From assembly GCA_963762635.1 (NCBI GenBank), contig CAVXLQ010000023.1, positions 620,001-684,000 of the forward strand: DNA of 64,000 nt. Direction: 5' to 3'. How positions within the stretch are numbered: position 1 is the stretch's first letter; the number at the start of each line of letters is the position of its first letter. This document shows, in pieces, positions 44,900-53,657 of the stretch. The notes beneath the pieces were generated by a model. That model saw only the letters and a program-made list of their open reading frames with translations. It was not told the origin of the DNA and ran no database searches. This DNA is from Tenggerimyces sp963762635. Its GTDB lineage: Bacteria > Actinomycetota > Actinomycetes > Propionibacteriales > Actinopolymorphaceae. Position numbers and translations under genes: made by a program.

Positions 44900-45856
44900 C
44901 TACCTGGCGTCTCTCACCGAGCGCACATGGGTATCCGCACTGGCTGGGCGGAGGGTCAGGAGGCTGGCTTCCGGGTAGCAGGCGAAGCGGAAGCGGGCGT
45001 ACGGGGAGGTGCCGAGGCCGGCTGACACGTGTAGCCAGGACTGGGCCCAGCGGGACACCCCCTTGGCTTGGCGGGTGGGGAGGTCGCAGTTGCTCACCAG
45101 CGCGCCGTAGCCGGGGAGGCAGACCTGGCCGCCGTGGGTGTGGCCGGCGAGCAGAACGTTGTAGCCGTCGCGGGCCATGGGGTCGAGGACGCGTCGGTAC
45201 GGGGCGTGCAGCACGCCGACGGTGAGGTCGGCGGTCGGGTCGGCGGGGCCGGCGACGAGGTCGTACCGGTCCCAGCGGATGTGCGGGTCGTCGACGCCGG
45301 CGAACGCGAGCCGTTGGCCGCCGATCGTGAGCGTGCCGAGCGCGTTCGACAGGTCGAGCCAGCCCGCGCCGGCGAAGTGCTTACGCAGGTCCTCGGTGGG
45401 CAGCCGCGGGGACGTGAGGTGCTTGGGGCCGCCGCGGCTCCAGAAGTAACGCATGGGATTGCGCGGCGTGGGCGCGAAGTAGTCGTTCGAGCCGAAGACG
45501 AAGACGCCGGGACGTTCGAGCAACGGTTCTAGCGCCTCGACGACGGTCGGGACAGCGTCGGGATGGGAGAGGTTGTCGCCGGTGTTGACGACGAGGTCGG
45601 GCTCCAGGGCCGCGAGGCCGCGTACCCAGTCCACCTCGGCTCGCAGGTTGGGCGTGAGGTGCAGGTCGGAGAGATGGAGAACGCGCAACGGGCGCGAGCC
45701 GGGCTTGAGGACCGGGAGGTCGAAGCGGCGCAGCCGGTACGCGCGGACCTCGTACGCCGCCGCGTACGCGAAGCAAGCCGCGCCGAACGCGGCCGCCCCG
45801 AGGGTGGTCTTGAGCGCGACGTTCACGGACCGGTGCACAGCAGCCAAGGCTGCCAC
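44900..45856 (-). CDS. Metallophosphoesterase (Rv3683-like)
   Basis: 318 residues. One amino-terminal membrane segment at about 15-35 anchors it, then the calcineurin-like dimetal motif DLHLTP (residue about 65), NTGDNL (about 91), GSND (about 122) and the GHTHGG near 240. These are the five signature blocks of the family. It stands before ponA and gatB-like genes as Rv3683 does beside ponA2 in M. tuberculosis. The substrate is probably a wall or nucleotide phosphoester, which is inference. Confidence 0.93.
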   Translation of the reverse strand: MAALAAVHRSVNVALKTTLGAAAFGAACFAYAAAYEVRAYRLRRFDLPVLKPGSRPLRVLHLSDLHLTPNLRAEVDWVRGLAALEPDLVVNTGDNLSHPDAVPTVVEALEPLLERPGVFVFGSNDYFAPTPRNPMRYFWSRGGPKHLTSPRLPTEDLRKHFAGAGWLDLSNALGTLTIGGQRLAFAGVDDPHIRWDRYDLVAGPADPTADLTVGVLHAPYRRVLDPMARDGYNVLLAGHTHGGQVCLPGYGALVSNCDLPTRQAKGVSRWAQSWLHVSAGLGTSPYARFRFACYPEASLLTLRPASADTHVRSVRDAR

Positions 45857-45885
45857 ACGGTTCGGGATAAGGGAGAATTGGGCGC

Positions 45886-46338
45886 ATGGCAGAGCTGAAG
45901 GAGCGTCTCCGGGCCGATATGACCGCGGCGATGAAGGCGCGCGACGAGCTGGTGAAGTCGGTCCTGCGGATGACGTTGACCGCGGTGAACGTGGCCGAGG
46001 TGGCGGGAGAGACCGCGCGCGAGCTCAGCGACGCCGAGGTTCTCGACATCCTGACGAAGGAATCCAAGAAGCGTCGCGAGTCGGCCGAGGCGTTCAAGGG
46101 CGCGGGTCGTACGGAGCTGGCGGAGAAGGAGCTGGCCGAGGCCGAGGTCCTCGCGCGCTACCTGCCCTCGCAGCTTTCGGACGAGGAGATCGCCTCGATC
46201 GTGAAGGCGGCGGTGGCGGAGACGGGCGCGGAGTCGCAACGGGACATGGGCAAGGTGATGAAGCTCGTCCAACCCCAGGTCAAGGGCCGCGCGGATGGCG
46301 GCCGCGTCGCCGCATTGGTACGGGCAGAGCTCAGCTAG
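45886..46338 (+). CDS. GatB/YqeY-domain protein
   Basis: 150 residues. The whole protein is the YqeY-like helical domain (KERLRADMTAAMKARDELVK, ... YLPSQLSDEEIASIVKAAVAETG ..., DMGKVMKLVQPQVKGRADG), the tail module of the GatB amidotransferase subunit found free in many bacteria. It may bind tRNA in translation quality control. Divergent from the metallophosphoesterase with 29 bases between them. Confidence 0.93.
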   Translation: MAELKERLRADMTAAMKARDELVKSVLRMTLTAVNVAEVAGETARELSDAEVLDILTKESKKRRESAEAFKGAGRTELAEKELAEAEVLARYLPSQLSDEEIASIVKAAVAETGAESQRDMGKVMKLVQPQVKGRADGGRVAALVRAELS

Positions 46339-46354
46339 CCGCTCATACGGTCGG

Positions 46355-46431
46355 GGTGATCATGATTGTGATCGTGAAGGCGGATCGGTCGTATACGCCG
46401 GTTTCGCTTCATGATCACGATCATGATCACC
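46355..46431. repeat. 24-base GATC-rich inverted repeat between convergent genes
   Basis: GTGATCATGATTGTGATCG continuing to TGAAG (46356-46379) is repeated in reverse at 46407-46430 with 22 of 24 matches, extended by one more pair (46355/46431) and separated by 27 bases. The arms are built from TGATCATGATC units and are far more AT-rich than the flanks. It lies 17 bases after the YqeY stop and 26 before the end of the acyl-CoA dehydrogenase gene, a typical place for a bidirectional terminator; the length and sequence are unusual for that. Confidence 0.7.
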
Positions 46432-46456
46432 GGTACGCGGTCGTTGGCCCGGCTGA

Positions 46457-47614
46457 CTAGCGGTAGGCGGGGAGGCCGGTGAGCTTCTCGCCGAGGACGA
46501 GGGTGTGGATTTCGCTCGTGCCCTCGTACGTCAGCACCGACTCGAGGTTGTTGGCGTGACGGAGCACTGGGTACTCCAGCGTCACTCCGTTGGCGCCCAG
46601 AATCGTTCTGGCCTCGCGGGCGATGGCGAGGGCGACGCGGACGTTGTCGAGTTTGCCGAAGCTCACCTGCTCGGGCTGTAGCTTGCCGGCGTCCTTCAGG
46701 CGGCCGAGGTGGACGGCCAGCAGGAGGCCCTTGTTGTACGCGACGGCCATATCCACCAGCTTCTGCTGGGTCAGCTGGAAACCCGCGATCGGCTTGCCGA
46801 ACTGCACCCGCGTCTTCGCGTAGTCCAACGCCGTCTCGAGACACGTACGAGCGGCACCCAGCGCGCCGAAGATGATGCCGAAGCGGGCCTCCGACAGGCA
46901 CGACAGCGGTGCGCGGAGGCCTGAGGCCGACGGCAGTTGTGCGTCCAACGGCAGCTGGCAGTCCTCGAACACCAGCTCCGAAGTCACCGAGGCCCGCAGC
47001 GAGAGCTTCCCGTGGATGTCGCGGGTCGAGAAGCCGGGCGTCTCGCGGGGTACGACGAACCCCCGCACGCCCTCCTCGGTCCGGGCCCACACCACGGCGA
47101 CGGAGGCGAGGCCGCCGTTCGTGATCCACATCTTCGAGCCCGACAGCACCCACCCGGACCCAGAGCGCCGCGCCACCGTACGCATCCCGGACGGGTCCGA
47201 CCCGTGGTCGGGCTCGGTCAGCCCGAAGCACCCCACCGCCTCGCCCGAAGCCATCAACGGCAGCCAGCGAGACTTCTGCGCCTCCGACCCGTACCGCCAC
47301 AACGCGAACATCGCCAGCGATCCCTGCACCGACACGAACGAGCGCAGTCCGCTGTCGACGGCCTCGAGCTCCAAGCAGGCAAGGCCATAGCTCGTCGCGT
47401 TCGTGCCCGCGCAGCCGTACCCGGTCAGGTGCATCCCGAGCAACCCCAGTTTGCCGAACTCCGGCACCAGCGAGGTCGGGAACGTTCCGGCTTCGTACCA
47501 ACCAGGTACGTGTGGCGTCACCCGATCCGCGAGGAACGAGCGCACCGTCCGCTGGATGTCGCGCTCCTCGTCGGTGAGGAGTGACGCGACATCCAGCAGG
47601 TCAACCGAGGCCAT
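46457..47614 (-). CDS. Acyl-CoA dehydrogenase, glutaryl-CoA dehydrogenase-like
   Basis: 385 residues. FAD enzyme with the amino-terminal CFGLTEPDHGSDPSGMRT and GSKMWITNGGLASV motifs and the catalytic base Glu in SVLTYEGTSEIHTLVLG near residue 370, as in GcdH. The Glu sits in the position used by glutaryl-CoA dehydrogenase, and the sequence follows that subfamily, but substrate range cannot be proven. No electron-transfer flavoprotein gene is adjacent. Confidence 0.9.
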   Translation of the reverse strand: MASVDLLDVASLLTDEERDIQRTVRSFLADRVTPHVPGWYEAGTFPTSLVPEFGKLGLLGMHLTGYGCAGTNATSYGLACLELEAVDSGLRSFVSVQGSLAMFALWRYGSEAQKSRWLPLMASGEAVGCFGLTEPDHGSDPSGMRTVARRSGSGWVLSGSKMWITNGGLASVAVVWARTEEGVRGFVVPRETPGFSTRDIHGKLSLRASVTSELVFEDCQLPLDAQLPSASGLRAPLSCLSEARFGIIFGALGAARTCLETALDYAKTRVQFGKPIAGFQLTQQKLVDMAVAYNKGLLLAVHLGRLKDAGKLQPEQVSFGKLDNVRVALAIAREARTILGANGVTLEYPVLRHANNLESVLTYEGTSEIHTLVLGEKLTGLPAYR

Positions 47615-47617
47615 CGA

Positions 47618-50017
47618 TCACCGGCGCGGGCCGCCGGGGCCCGGCGGGAACGGCGGCTTCGGCGGGAACGGATCTCCAGGTCCCGGACCCGGCGGGATCG
47701 GCGGCGGCGCGGGACTCGGGCCCTTGGACAGATGGAGCGTGACCGTACTGCCGCGCCCGAACCGGCTGCCGCCCTGAGGCGTCTGCATGCCGACGGTGCC
47801 GGGCTCGCGGTTGGAGTACACGTCGTCGCCCATGATCACGGAGAAGCCGGCCTTCTCGAGGATCCGCTTGGCCTTGTTCGGTCCGTAGCCGAGGACGGTC
47901 GGCACCTTCACCTTGATGCCCTCGAGCGTCTTCTTGTTCGGGTCGACGAACGGAGCCGCCTTCTTCCCCTGCATCGCGGCCTTCATCGCGCCGAGCCAGA
48001 TCGGACCGGCGAGCGCGCCACCCCAGACCTCGTCGCCGGTGCGCTTCTCGCCACCGATGCGCTGGTTCATCAGCGTCCTGAGCCTCGGGTGCGCGTCCTG
48101 GACGACCGCGTAGCCCGCCATGTTGGTGGTGTAGCCGGCGAACGAGACCGCGTACCGATCGTCGTTCGTACCGGTCTTGCCGGCGACCTGGATGCCGTCC
48201 TTGGCCATGCTCATCTTCTTGCCGGAGCGGCTGGGGTTGTCGCCGTCGACGACCCCGCGCAAGGCGTAGTTGACGCCGTCGGCGACGGTCGGCGGGAGGA
48301 CCTGCTTGCAGTTGGCGCCCGGGATCTCCACCCGGTTGCCCTTGCGGTCGAGCACCTTGGTGACCGCGATCGCGTCGCAGTGCTTACCGCGGGCGGCGAA
48401 CGTCGCGTACGCCTCGGCCATCGACAGCGGCGTGACCTCGTTGACGCCGAGCGTGAACGAGCCGACCTGCTCCAGCTTCTCGCCGTCGCCACGCTCGATG
48501 CCCAGGCTGGCGGCGATCGTCGCGGGATCGCAGAGGCCGGTCCGCCGCTCCAGGTTGATGAAGAACGTGTTGATGGACTGAGCCGCGGCGGTCATCATGT
48601 CCGCCTGCTTGAGCTTCCCGCCGGTCGAGTTGCCCGGGTTCCAGTCGTCGGTCGACCAGGGCTTGGTGCAGGTCGGGATCTTGTCCTTGCGGCCGAAGTG
48701 CATCTTCGCGGGCGTCGGCAGCGTCACGCTGAGCGGGACACCCTGCTTGATCGCGGCCGCCATGACGAACGTCTTGAACGTCGATCCAGGCTGCACACCG
48801 ATGCCGCCGTTGTACTTCTGCGGGACGTTGTAGTTGACGTACGTCTTGCCCTTGCCCTCGCCGTACGGGCGAGACTGCGCGATCGCCTTGATATGACCGG
48901 TCCCGGGCTGCACCAGCGAGACCGCCGAATAGACGGAGTCGGTGGCGTTGACGGCCTTGCGGATCGAGTTCTCCGCACCCCGCTGCGTCTCCCGGTCGAT
49001 CGTGGTGAAGATCTGGATGCCGCCCTCGTAGACGAACTTCTCCCGCTCGGCCTTCGTCCGGCCCAGCGCGGGCTCGTTCAGGAGGACCTCGAGCGCGTAG
49101 TCACAGAAGAACGGGTAGTTCGAGTTGAAGCAGCCGCGCTTGGTCTCGGTCTTCTTCAGCCCGTTGCCGGCCTTGGAGTACTTGGTGTACGTCGCGGCGT
49201 CGATCATGCCCAGATCGTGCATTCGGGACATCACGAGGTTGCGGCGCGACTTCACCGGTTCGAAGTCCTTGAACGGCTCTAGTCCGTTCGGGTCACGGAC
49301 GAGGGCCGCGAGCATGGCCGCCTGGGTCAGCGTGAGCTTCGCCGCCTTGGTGCTGAAGAAGTGCTTCGCGGCCGCCTCGACGCCGTAGACGTTGTCGCCG
49401 AAGTACACGATGTTGAGGTACTTCTCCAGGATCTGGTCCTTGCTGTACTTCTCCTCCAGGCCGACCGCGTACCGGAGCTCCTGCAGCTTGCGCTCGTACG
49501 TGTCGTCGATCGCAGCCGCGCGCTTCTCCTTGGTGTCCGCCGACTCGAACAGCACCAGCTTCACGTACTGCTGGGTGATCGACGAGCCACCCTGCTGGAT
49601 CGAGCCGCCCGCCTGCTGGTTGCGGACGAGGGCGCGGACGGTGCCGCGGAGGTCGAGGGGGCCGTGCTCGTAGAACCGGGAGTCCTCGATCGCGACGATC
49701 GCCTTCTGCATGTTCTTGGAGATCTGCGCGAGGGGGACGTTCTTGCGGTTCTCGTCGTAGAACGTCGCCATCCTCCGGCCGGCGGCGTCGTACATCGCGC
49801 TCGACTCCGGCAATGGCGGCTCGGGCAGGACGCTCGGCAGGCTCTCGAAGCTGTCGATGGTCATCCGCGTGGTCACGCCGACGGCGCCCGCGAGCGGGAT
49901 CACCAGACCGGCGACGAGGACGCCCGCGAGCGTGCTCACCACGAGGAACATGAACAGCTGGGTGACGAAGCCACCCTCACGACGCGCGCGAGGTCGACTG
50001 GAGGCAGACAGACCCAT
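47618..50017 (-). CDS. ponA: Bifunctional class A penicillin-binding protein with PASTA domain
   Basis: 799 residues from ATG 50017; a GTG at 50050 is an alternative start because no good ribosome site is seen. One membrane helix at about 20-45, then a glycosyltransferase-51 domain with EDSRFYEHGPLD, GGSSITQQYVKLV and YLNIVYFGDN, and a transpeptidase with STFK (SxxK), QSIN (SxN) and KTGT. One PASTA domain (VKVPTVLGYGPNKAKRILEK) and a Pro/Gly tail follow. It polymerises and cross-links peptidoglycan. It corresponds in position to ponA2 (Rv3682). Confidence 0.97.
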   Translation of the reverse strand: MGLSASSRPRARREGGFVTQLFMFLVVSTLAGVLVAGLVIPLAGAVGVTTRMTIDSFESLPSVLPEPPLPESSAMYDAAGRRMATFYDENRKNVPLAQISKNMQKAIVAIEDSRFYEHGPLDLRGTVRALVRNQQAGGSIQQGGSSITQQYVKLVLFESADTKEKRAAAIDDTYERKLQELRYAVGLEEKYSKDQILEKYLNIVYFGDNVYGVEAAAKHFFSTKAAKLTLTQAAMLAALVRDPNGLEPFKDFEPVKSRRNLVMSRMHDLGMIDAATYTKYSKAGNGLKKTETKRGCFNSNYPFFCDYALEVLLNEPALGRTKAEREKFVYEGGIQIFTTIDRETQRGAENSIRKAVNATDSVYSAVSLVQPGTGHIKAIAQSRPYGEGKGKTYVNYNVPQKYNGGIGVQPGSTFKTFVMAAAIKQGVPLSVTLPTPAKMHFGRKDKIPTCTKPWSTDDWNPGNSTGGKLKQADMMTAAAQSINTFFINLERRTGLCDPATIAASLGIERGDGEKLEQVGSFTLGVNEVTPLSMAEAYATFAARGKHCDAIAVTKVLDRKGNRVEIPGANCKQVLPPTVADGVNYALRGVVDGDNPSRSGKKMSMAKDGIQVAGKTGTNDDRYAVSFAGYTTNMAGYAVVQDAHPRLRTLMNQRIGGEKRTGDEVWGGALAGPIWLGAMKAAMQGKKAAPFVDPNKKTLEGIKVKVPTVLGYGPNKAKRILEKAGFSVIMGDDVYSNREPGTVGMQTPQGGSRFGRGSTVTLHLSKGPSPAPPPIPPGPGPGDPFPPKPPFPPGPGGPRR

Positions 50018-50222
50018 GGAAGGTAAGAGTAACTGGTACCGGACGGTCACCGCTTTCGCACCGTGTTCGGGTCCTGGCCTGCTTGGGGCCAGTCTAGGTC
50101 ACGGTTAGTAGTCCGTCCGGGTCATCTCGATACTGGCCAGATTGGGGGTGTTGCGGTGGCGCGGCGACCTCTAGCGTGCTCCTTGACGGTTGGGGGATCG
50201 TCACGTGCGGGAGGTTACTTAC

Positions 50223-50238
50223 TGTGACCTCGGTCAGG
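50223..50238. promoter_or_regulatory. Possible Crp site before the WhiB gene
   Basis: TGTGACCTCGGTCAGG matches the first half TGTGA and most of the spacing of a Crp consensus (TGTGA-N6-TCACA), with the second half imperfect. It lies 18-33 bases before the WhiB ATG. crp is encoded 5.6 kb away in the same conserved block. This is weak evidence. Confidence 0.25.
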
Positions 50239-50255
50239 GGAGGGGACTACAGAGA

Positions 50256-50579
50256 ATGACATGGAACGCCGAGTGGGTGCGTCAGGCCGCGTGTACCGCG
50301 GGTGAACCCGACCGGTTGTTCGTCCAAGGGGCGGCGCAGCACGACGCCAAGACCGTATGCATGGGGTGCCCGGTGCGGACCGAGTGCCTAGCGGAGGCTT
50401 TGGACAACCGGATGGAGTGGGGTGTTTGGGGAGGGATGACCGAACGGGAACGGCGCGCGATCCTGCGTCGCCGGCCGACGGTCACTTCCTGGCGGGAGCT
50501 CTTGGAGACCGCCCGGAACGAGTACGAAGAGCAGGACCCCGCAGTCGTAGTGCGGCTGCGTGCAGCAGAGGCTGGGTAA
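50256..50579 (+). CDS. WhiB-family iron-sulfur regulator (WhiB4/WblA position)
   Basis: 107 residues from ATG 50256, preceded by GGGGAGGGGAC. The four cysteines that ligate a [4Fe-4S] cluster are C13, C35, C38 and C44, followed by the WhiB signature EWGVWGGMTERERRAI and a basic tail. The position between ponA and the ArsA pair is that of whiB4 in mycobacteria and wblA in Streptomyces, which sense redox state or nitric oxide. It is divergent from ponA and separated by about 240 bases holding the promoters. Confidence 0.96.
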   Translation: MTWNAEWVRQAACTAGEPDRLFVQGAAQHDAKTVCMGCPVRTECLAEALDNRMEWGVWGGMTERERRAILRRRPTVTSWRELLETARNEYEEQDPAVVVRLRAAEAG

Positions 50580-50611
50580 CCAGTAGTTCAGACGGATCAG
50601 GGGTGACCGTG

Positions 50612-50636
50612 GGGGACGGCTTGTCGAGCCGTCCCC
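50612..50636 (+). terminator. Strong terminator after whiB
   Basis: GGGGACGGCT (50612-50621) pairs perfectly with AGCCGTCCCC (50627-50636) around TGTCG and is followed by TTCGG. It lies 32 bases after the whiB stop and also faces the convergent ArsA genes, so it can end transcripts of both strands. Confidence 0.85.
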
Positions 50637-50752
50637 TTCGGCTGTCCGAACGGCTGTGAGCGCCTGGACGGCGGTCCGGTTTGGCGGCGACCGGAGGGGA
50701 GTCGCTCAGGACCTGGCCGCGGTCCAGGCGCTTATCGCTGCGTCGGGCTGCG

Positions 50753-51883
50753 TCAGCTGGCGAGGCGGTCGCCGATGGCGCGGAGGCCTGTGAGGTCGTG
50801 CACGTCCGACGGCAGGGCGGGTACGCGGGCGACGGGGACGCCGGGGTGGGCTGAGGCGAAGCGGTCGGCGAGGCGGCGCTCGCGCGCGGCCAGGCGCATC
50901 CGTTCGCCGTGCAGCCGCAACACCGCGGCGGCCTCTGGGTGCGTGCCCGACTCCTCCAGCGACTCCGCCGCGGACAGGGACCGTTCGGCCGACAGCTTCG
51001 GGGCCAGCGGCAGGGCCACCCGGTTCAGCACCAGCCCGGCCAACGGCATCGAGTCACGCCGCAGCCGGTCCACGAAGAACGACGCCTCGCGCAGAGCGTC
51101 CGTGCTCCGGCGCGGCCACGACCAGGAAAGCAGAACGGGGACTCCCTGCAGCAGCCGGTACGTCCGCTCAGCCCGCTCCCGGAACCCACCGAAGAGTCGT
51201 GTCCAAAAGCCGACATGAACGTCTGCACATCCGTCAGCACCTGCGCGCCCAGCACCTTCGTCAGCGCGGACGTCACGAAGCTCGATCCCCGAGTGGACAG
51301 CAGCTTCAAGGGCCCACGCGCCGGCGCGGCCAGGAAAACGGATCAGCCGACCGTCCAAGAAACGACGACAGCCGCTTCGGTGCGTCAAGGAAGTCCAAGG
51401 CCGACCGCGAAGGCGGTGTGTCGACCACGATCAGGTCGTACGAGCCCGTCCGCTCGGCCTCGGCGTGCAACTGCCCCAGCTTCTCCATCGCCATGTACTC
51501 CTGCGTGCCCGCGAACGAGGACGACAGCGCGGCGTAGAACGGGTTCTCCAGGATCTGCTTCGCCTTGTCCGGCGACGCCGCCGAGATCACGACGTCGTCG
51601 AACGTGCGCTTCATGTCCAGCATCATCGCGTCCAGCGACCGCCGTCAGCGCCGACGTCGGCGACTCGGCGAGGCACGTTGTCGAGCTCCGGCAGGCCCAT
51701 CGCCTGGGCCAGCCGCCGCGCTGGGTCGATGGTCAGCACGACGACCCGGCGCCCCTGCGAAGCCGCCCGGACACCAAGCGCCGCCGCGGTCGTCGTCTTC
51801 CCGACACCACCCGAGCCGCAGCAGACGATGATCCGTACGTCCGGGTTCGCCAGCAGGACGTCCACGGCGAGCGCGTCGGTCAT
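50753..51883 (-). pseudogene. ArsA-type ATPase 2 (Rv3679/Rv3680-like), multiply frameshifted
   Basis: ATG 51883 opens an intact start with P-loop CCGSGGVGKTTT (residues 21-32) and TIDPARRLAQAMGL. Shifts follow at about 51633 (then AMMLDMKRTFDDVV), 51357, 51338, 51215, and a paired shift around 51110-51150, so the family sequence wanders through all three frames (FYAALSSSFAGTQEYMAMEK; KLLSTRGSSFVTSAL; TRLFGGFRERAERTYR; SFFVDRLRRDSMPLAGL) to a stop at 50753. Total length would be about 375 residues. Several breaks lie in TTTT or TT runs. It is the second gene of a pair overlapped by ATGA. Confidence 0.85.
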
Positions 51884-52885
51884 GCCATCCCCTGCTCGCG
51901 CAGCTCGGCCGCCAGCTCGTACAGCCCGCCGGTGTCGATGCCGTCGGTGAGCCGGCTGAGCTCGTACGTCGGCCGCCCCAACTCCGCGACCCGCTTGCGC
52001 TGGATGTCCTCCAGGGCGACCCGCGCCGCGTGCTCAGCGGCCTCGGCCAACAGCCCATCCACCGTCGCGGCATCGCAAGCCAGCCCGGAGGACGTCAGCG
52101 CCGCCACCAGCTGGGCGCGCGACAGCTTCCCCGAAGCCGCCCGCCGCAACCCGGCGGGGTCGAGCGGCGGAACGACGAGCCAGATTCACCACGACAGACC
52201 CGATCGGAATCCGCGCCTCGCGCAGCTCAGCGATCCCATCCGACGTCTCCTGGACCGGCATCTCCTCGAGCAGGGTGACCAGATGCACTGCGGTCTGCGG
52301 CGATCGCATCAGCGCCATGATCGAGTCGGCCTGGTGCCGGATCGGCCCGACGCGGGCGATGTCGGCGACGCCGGCGTTCACGTTCAGGAACCGCGCGATC
52401 CGCCCTGTCGGCGGTGCGTCCAGGACCACGACGTCGTAGACGATCCGATCCCGCGCCCGCGGCTTGCCCTGCCGCCCGACCGCCTCGTAGACCTTGCCGG
52501 TGAGCAGCACGTCCCGTACGCCCGGCGCGATCGTCGTCGCGAAGTCGATCGCGCCGACCTTCTCGAGCGCGCGCCCCGCTCGCCCAAGCCGGTAGTACAG
52601 CTCGAGGTACTCCAGCAGCGCCGCCTCGGCGTCGATCGCCAGCCCGTACACCTCGCCGCCGTCGGCAAGGGTCGCGAGCCGGCTCTCCTGGTACGGCAGC
52701 TGCGGCACGTCGAAGAGCCGGGCCAGGCCTTGCCGCCCCTCGACCTCGCAGAGCAGCACCTTGTGCCCGTCGGCGGCCAGCGCCAGCGCGAGGGCCGCGG
52801 CGACCGTGGTCTTACCCGTGCCGCCCTTGCCGGAGACGATGTGCAGGCGTACGCCCTCCCAGTCGCTCTCCCGCCCAGTGCTCAC
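51880..52885 (-). pseudogene. ArsA-type ATPase 1, frameshift near the 3' third
   Basis: From GTG 52885 the frame gives SGKGGTGKTTVAAALALALA (P-loop), DFATTIAPGVRD, VVLDAPPTGRIARFL and SSVVVNLA. Near 52180 the family sequence continues one base later as LVVPPLDPAGLRRAASGKLS, RAQLVAALTSSGL and ends at 51880. Removing one base yields a regular 334-residue protein. In M. tuberculosis the pair Rv3679-Rv3680 is intact; both genes being broken here is striking if real. Confidence 0.85.
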
Positions 52886-52940
52886 CCTTGCGAGCGTATC
52901 CGCTGCGGGCGAAAGTCCATGGATGGCTAGGCTCGCCGCC

Positions 52941-53099
52941 ATGACGAAGTGGGAGTACGCGACCGTGCCGCTGCTCGTGCACGCGACCAAGCAGATCCTG
53001 GACAACTGGGGCGAGGACGGTTGGGAGCTCGTCCAGGTCGTCCCGGGCCCGAACCCCGAGAACGTTGTCGCCTACCTGAAGCGGGAGAAGCAGGCGTGA
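52941..53099 (+). CDS. DUF4177 protein
   Basis: 52 residues. MTKWEYATVPLLVHATKQIL, then WGEDGWELVQVVPG and a Lys/Arg tail match DUF4177 proteins, small alpha/beta proteins of unknown role. The stop overlaps the ridA start by four bases (GTGA). A gene of the same size and position stands beside the RidA gene in the M. tuberculosis block. Divergent from the ArsA pair, 55 bases away. Confidence 0.88.
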   Translation: MTKWEYATVPLLVHATKQILDNWGEDGWELVQVVPGPNPENVVAYLKREKQA

Positions 53100-53557
53100 G
53101 CACCCCCGAGGCCAAGCTGACCGAGCTCGGCATCACCCTTCCCGAGCCGGTGAAGCCGCAGGGCTCGTACATCCCGGCCGTACGCACCGGCAACTACGTC
53201 TACTGCAGCGGCCAGGTGCCGCTCAAGGACGGCGAGGTGCTCGCGACCGGCACCGTCGGCGCCGACGTCGACCTCGACCTCGCGATCGAGTGCGCGCGGC
53301 AGTGCGCGATCAACCTCATCGCCGCGCTCAAGGGCGAGATCGGCGACCTGTCGAGCGTGGTGCGGATCGTGAAGCTGACGGTGTTCGTCGCGAGCACGCC
53401 GGACTTCGCCAAGCAGCCGATCGTCGGCAACGGCGCGTCGGAACTGATGACGGCCGTCTTCGGCGACGCCGGCATCCACGCCCGCGCCGCGATCGGCGTG
53501 GCATCGCTGCCGCTCGGTGTGCCCGTGGAGATTGAACTGATCGCAGAAATAAGCTAA
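53096..53557 (+). CDS. ridA: RidA-family imine deaminase
   Basis: 153 residues from GTG 53096. The trimeric YjgF fold is recognised by VRTGNYVYCSGQVPLKDGEV, the helix CARQCAINLIAALKGEIG and a closing RAAIGVASLPLGVPVEIELI with the substrate-binding Arg at about 133 and Glu at about 148. It hydrolyses reactive enamine/imine intermediates. Cotranscribed with the DUF4177 gene. Confidence 0.92.
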   Translation: MSTPEAKLTELGITLPEPVKPQGSYIPAVRTGNYVYCSGQVPLKDGEVLATGTVGADVDLDLAIECARQCAINLIAALKGEIGDLSSVVRIVKLTVFVASTPDFAKQPIVGNGASELMTAVFGDAGIHARAAIGVASLPLGVPVEIELIAEIS

Positions 53558-53657
53558 CCGGCCTGCATCCGCACCAGGGGGAGAGCGCGGTGAACATCCG
53601 GGACCGGCGAGCCCTGACCCGAGCAGACGAATCGACGACCTAGGACGCTGGCCACCA

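Noticed and set aside
46339..46456. His-Asp repeat peptides (HDHDHDH) read on both strands
   Set aside because: They come from translating the GATC-rich inverted repeat; no gene there has a recognisable start context.
47732..49282. 516-codon frame opposite ponA
   Set aside because: Leu/Arg/Val antisense text; ponA on the other strand is complete with all catalytic motifs.
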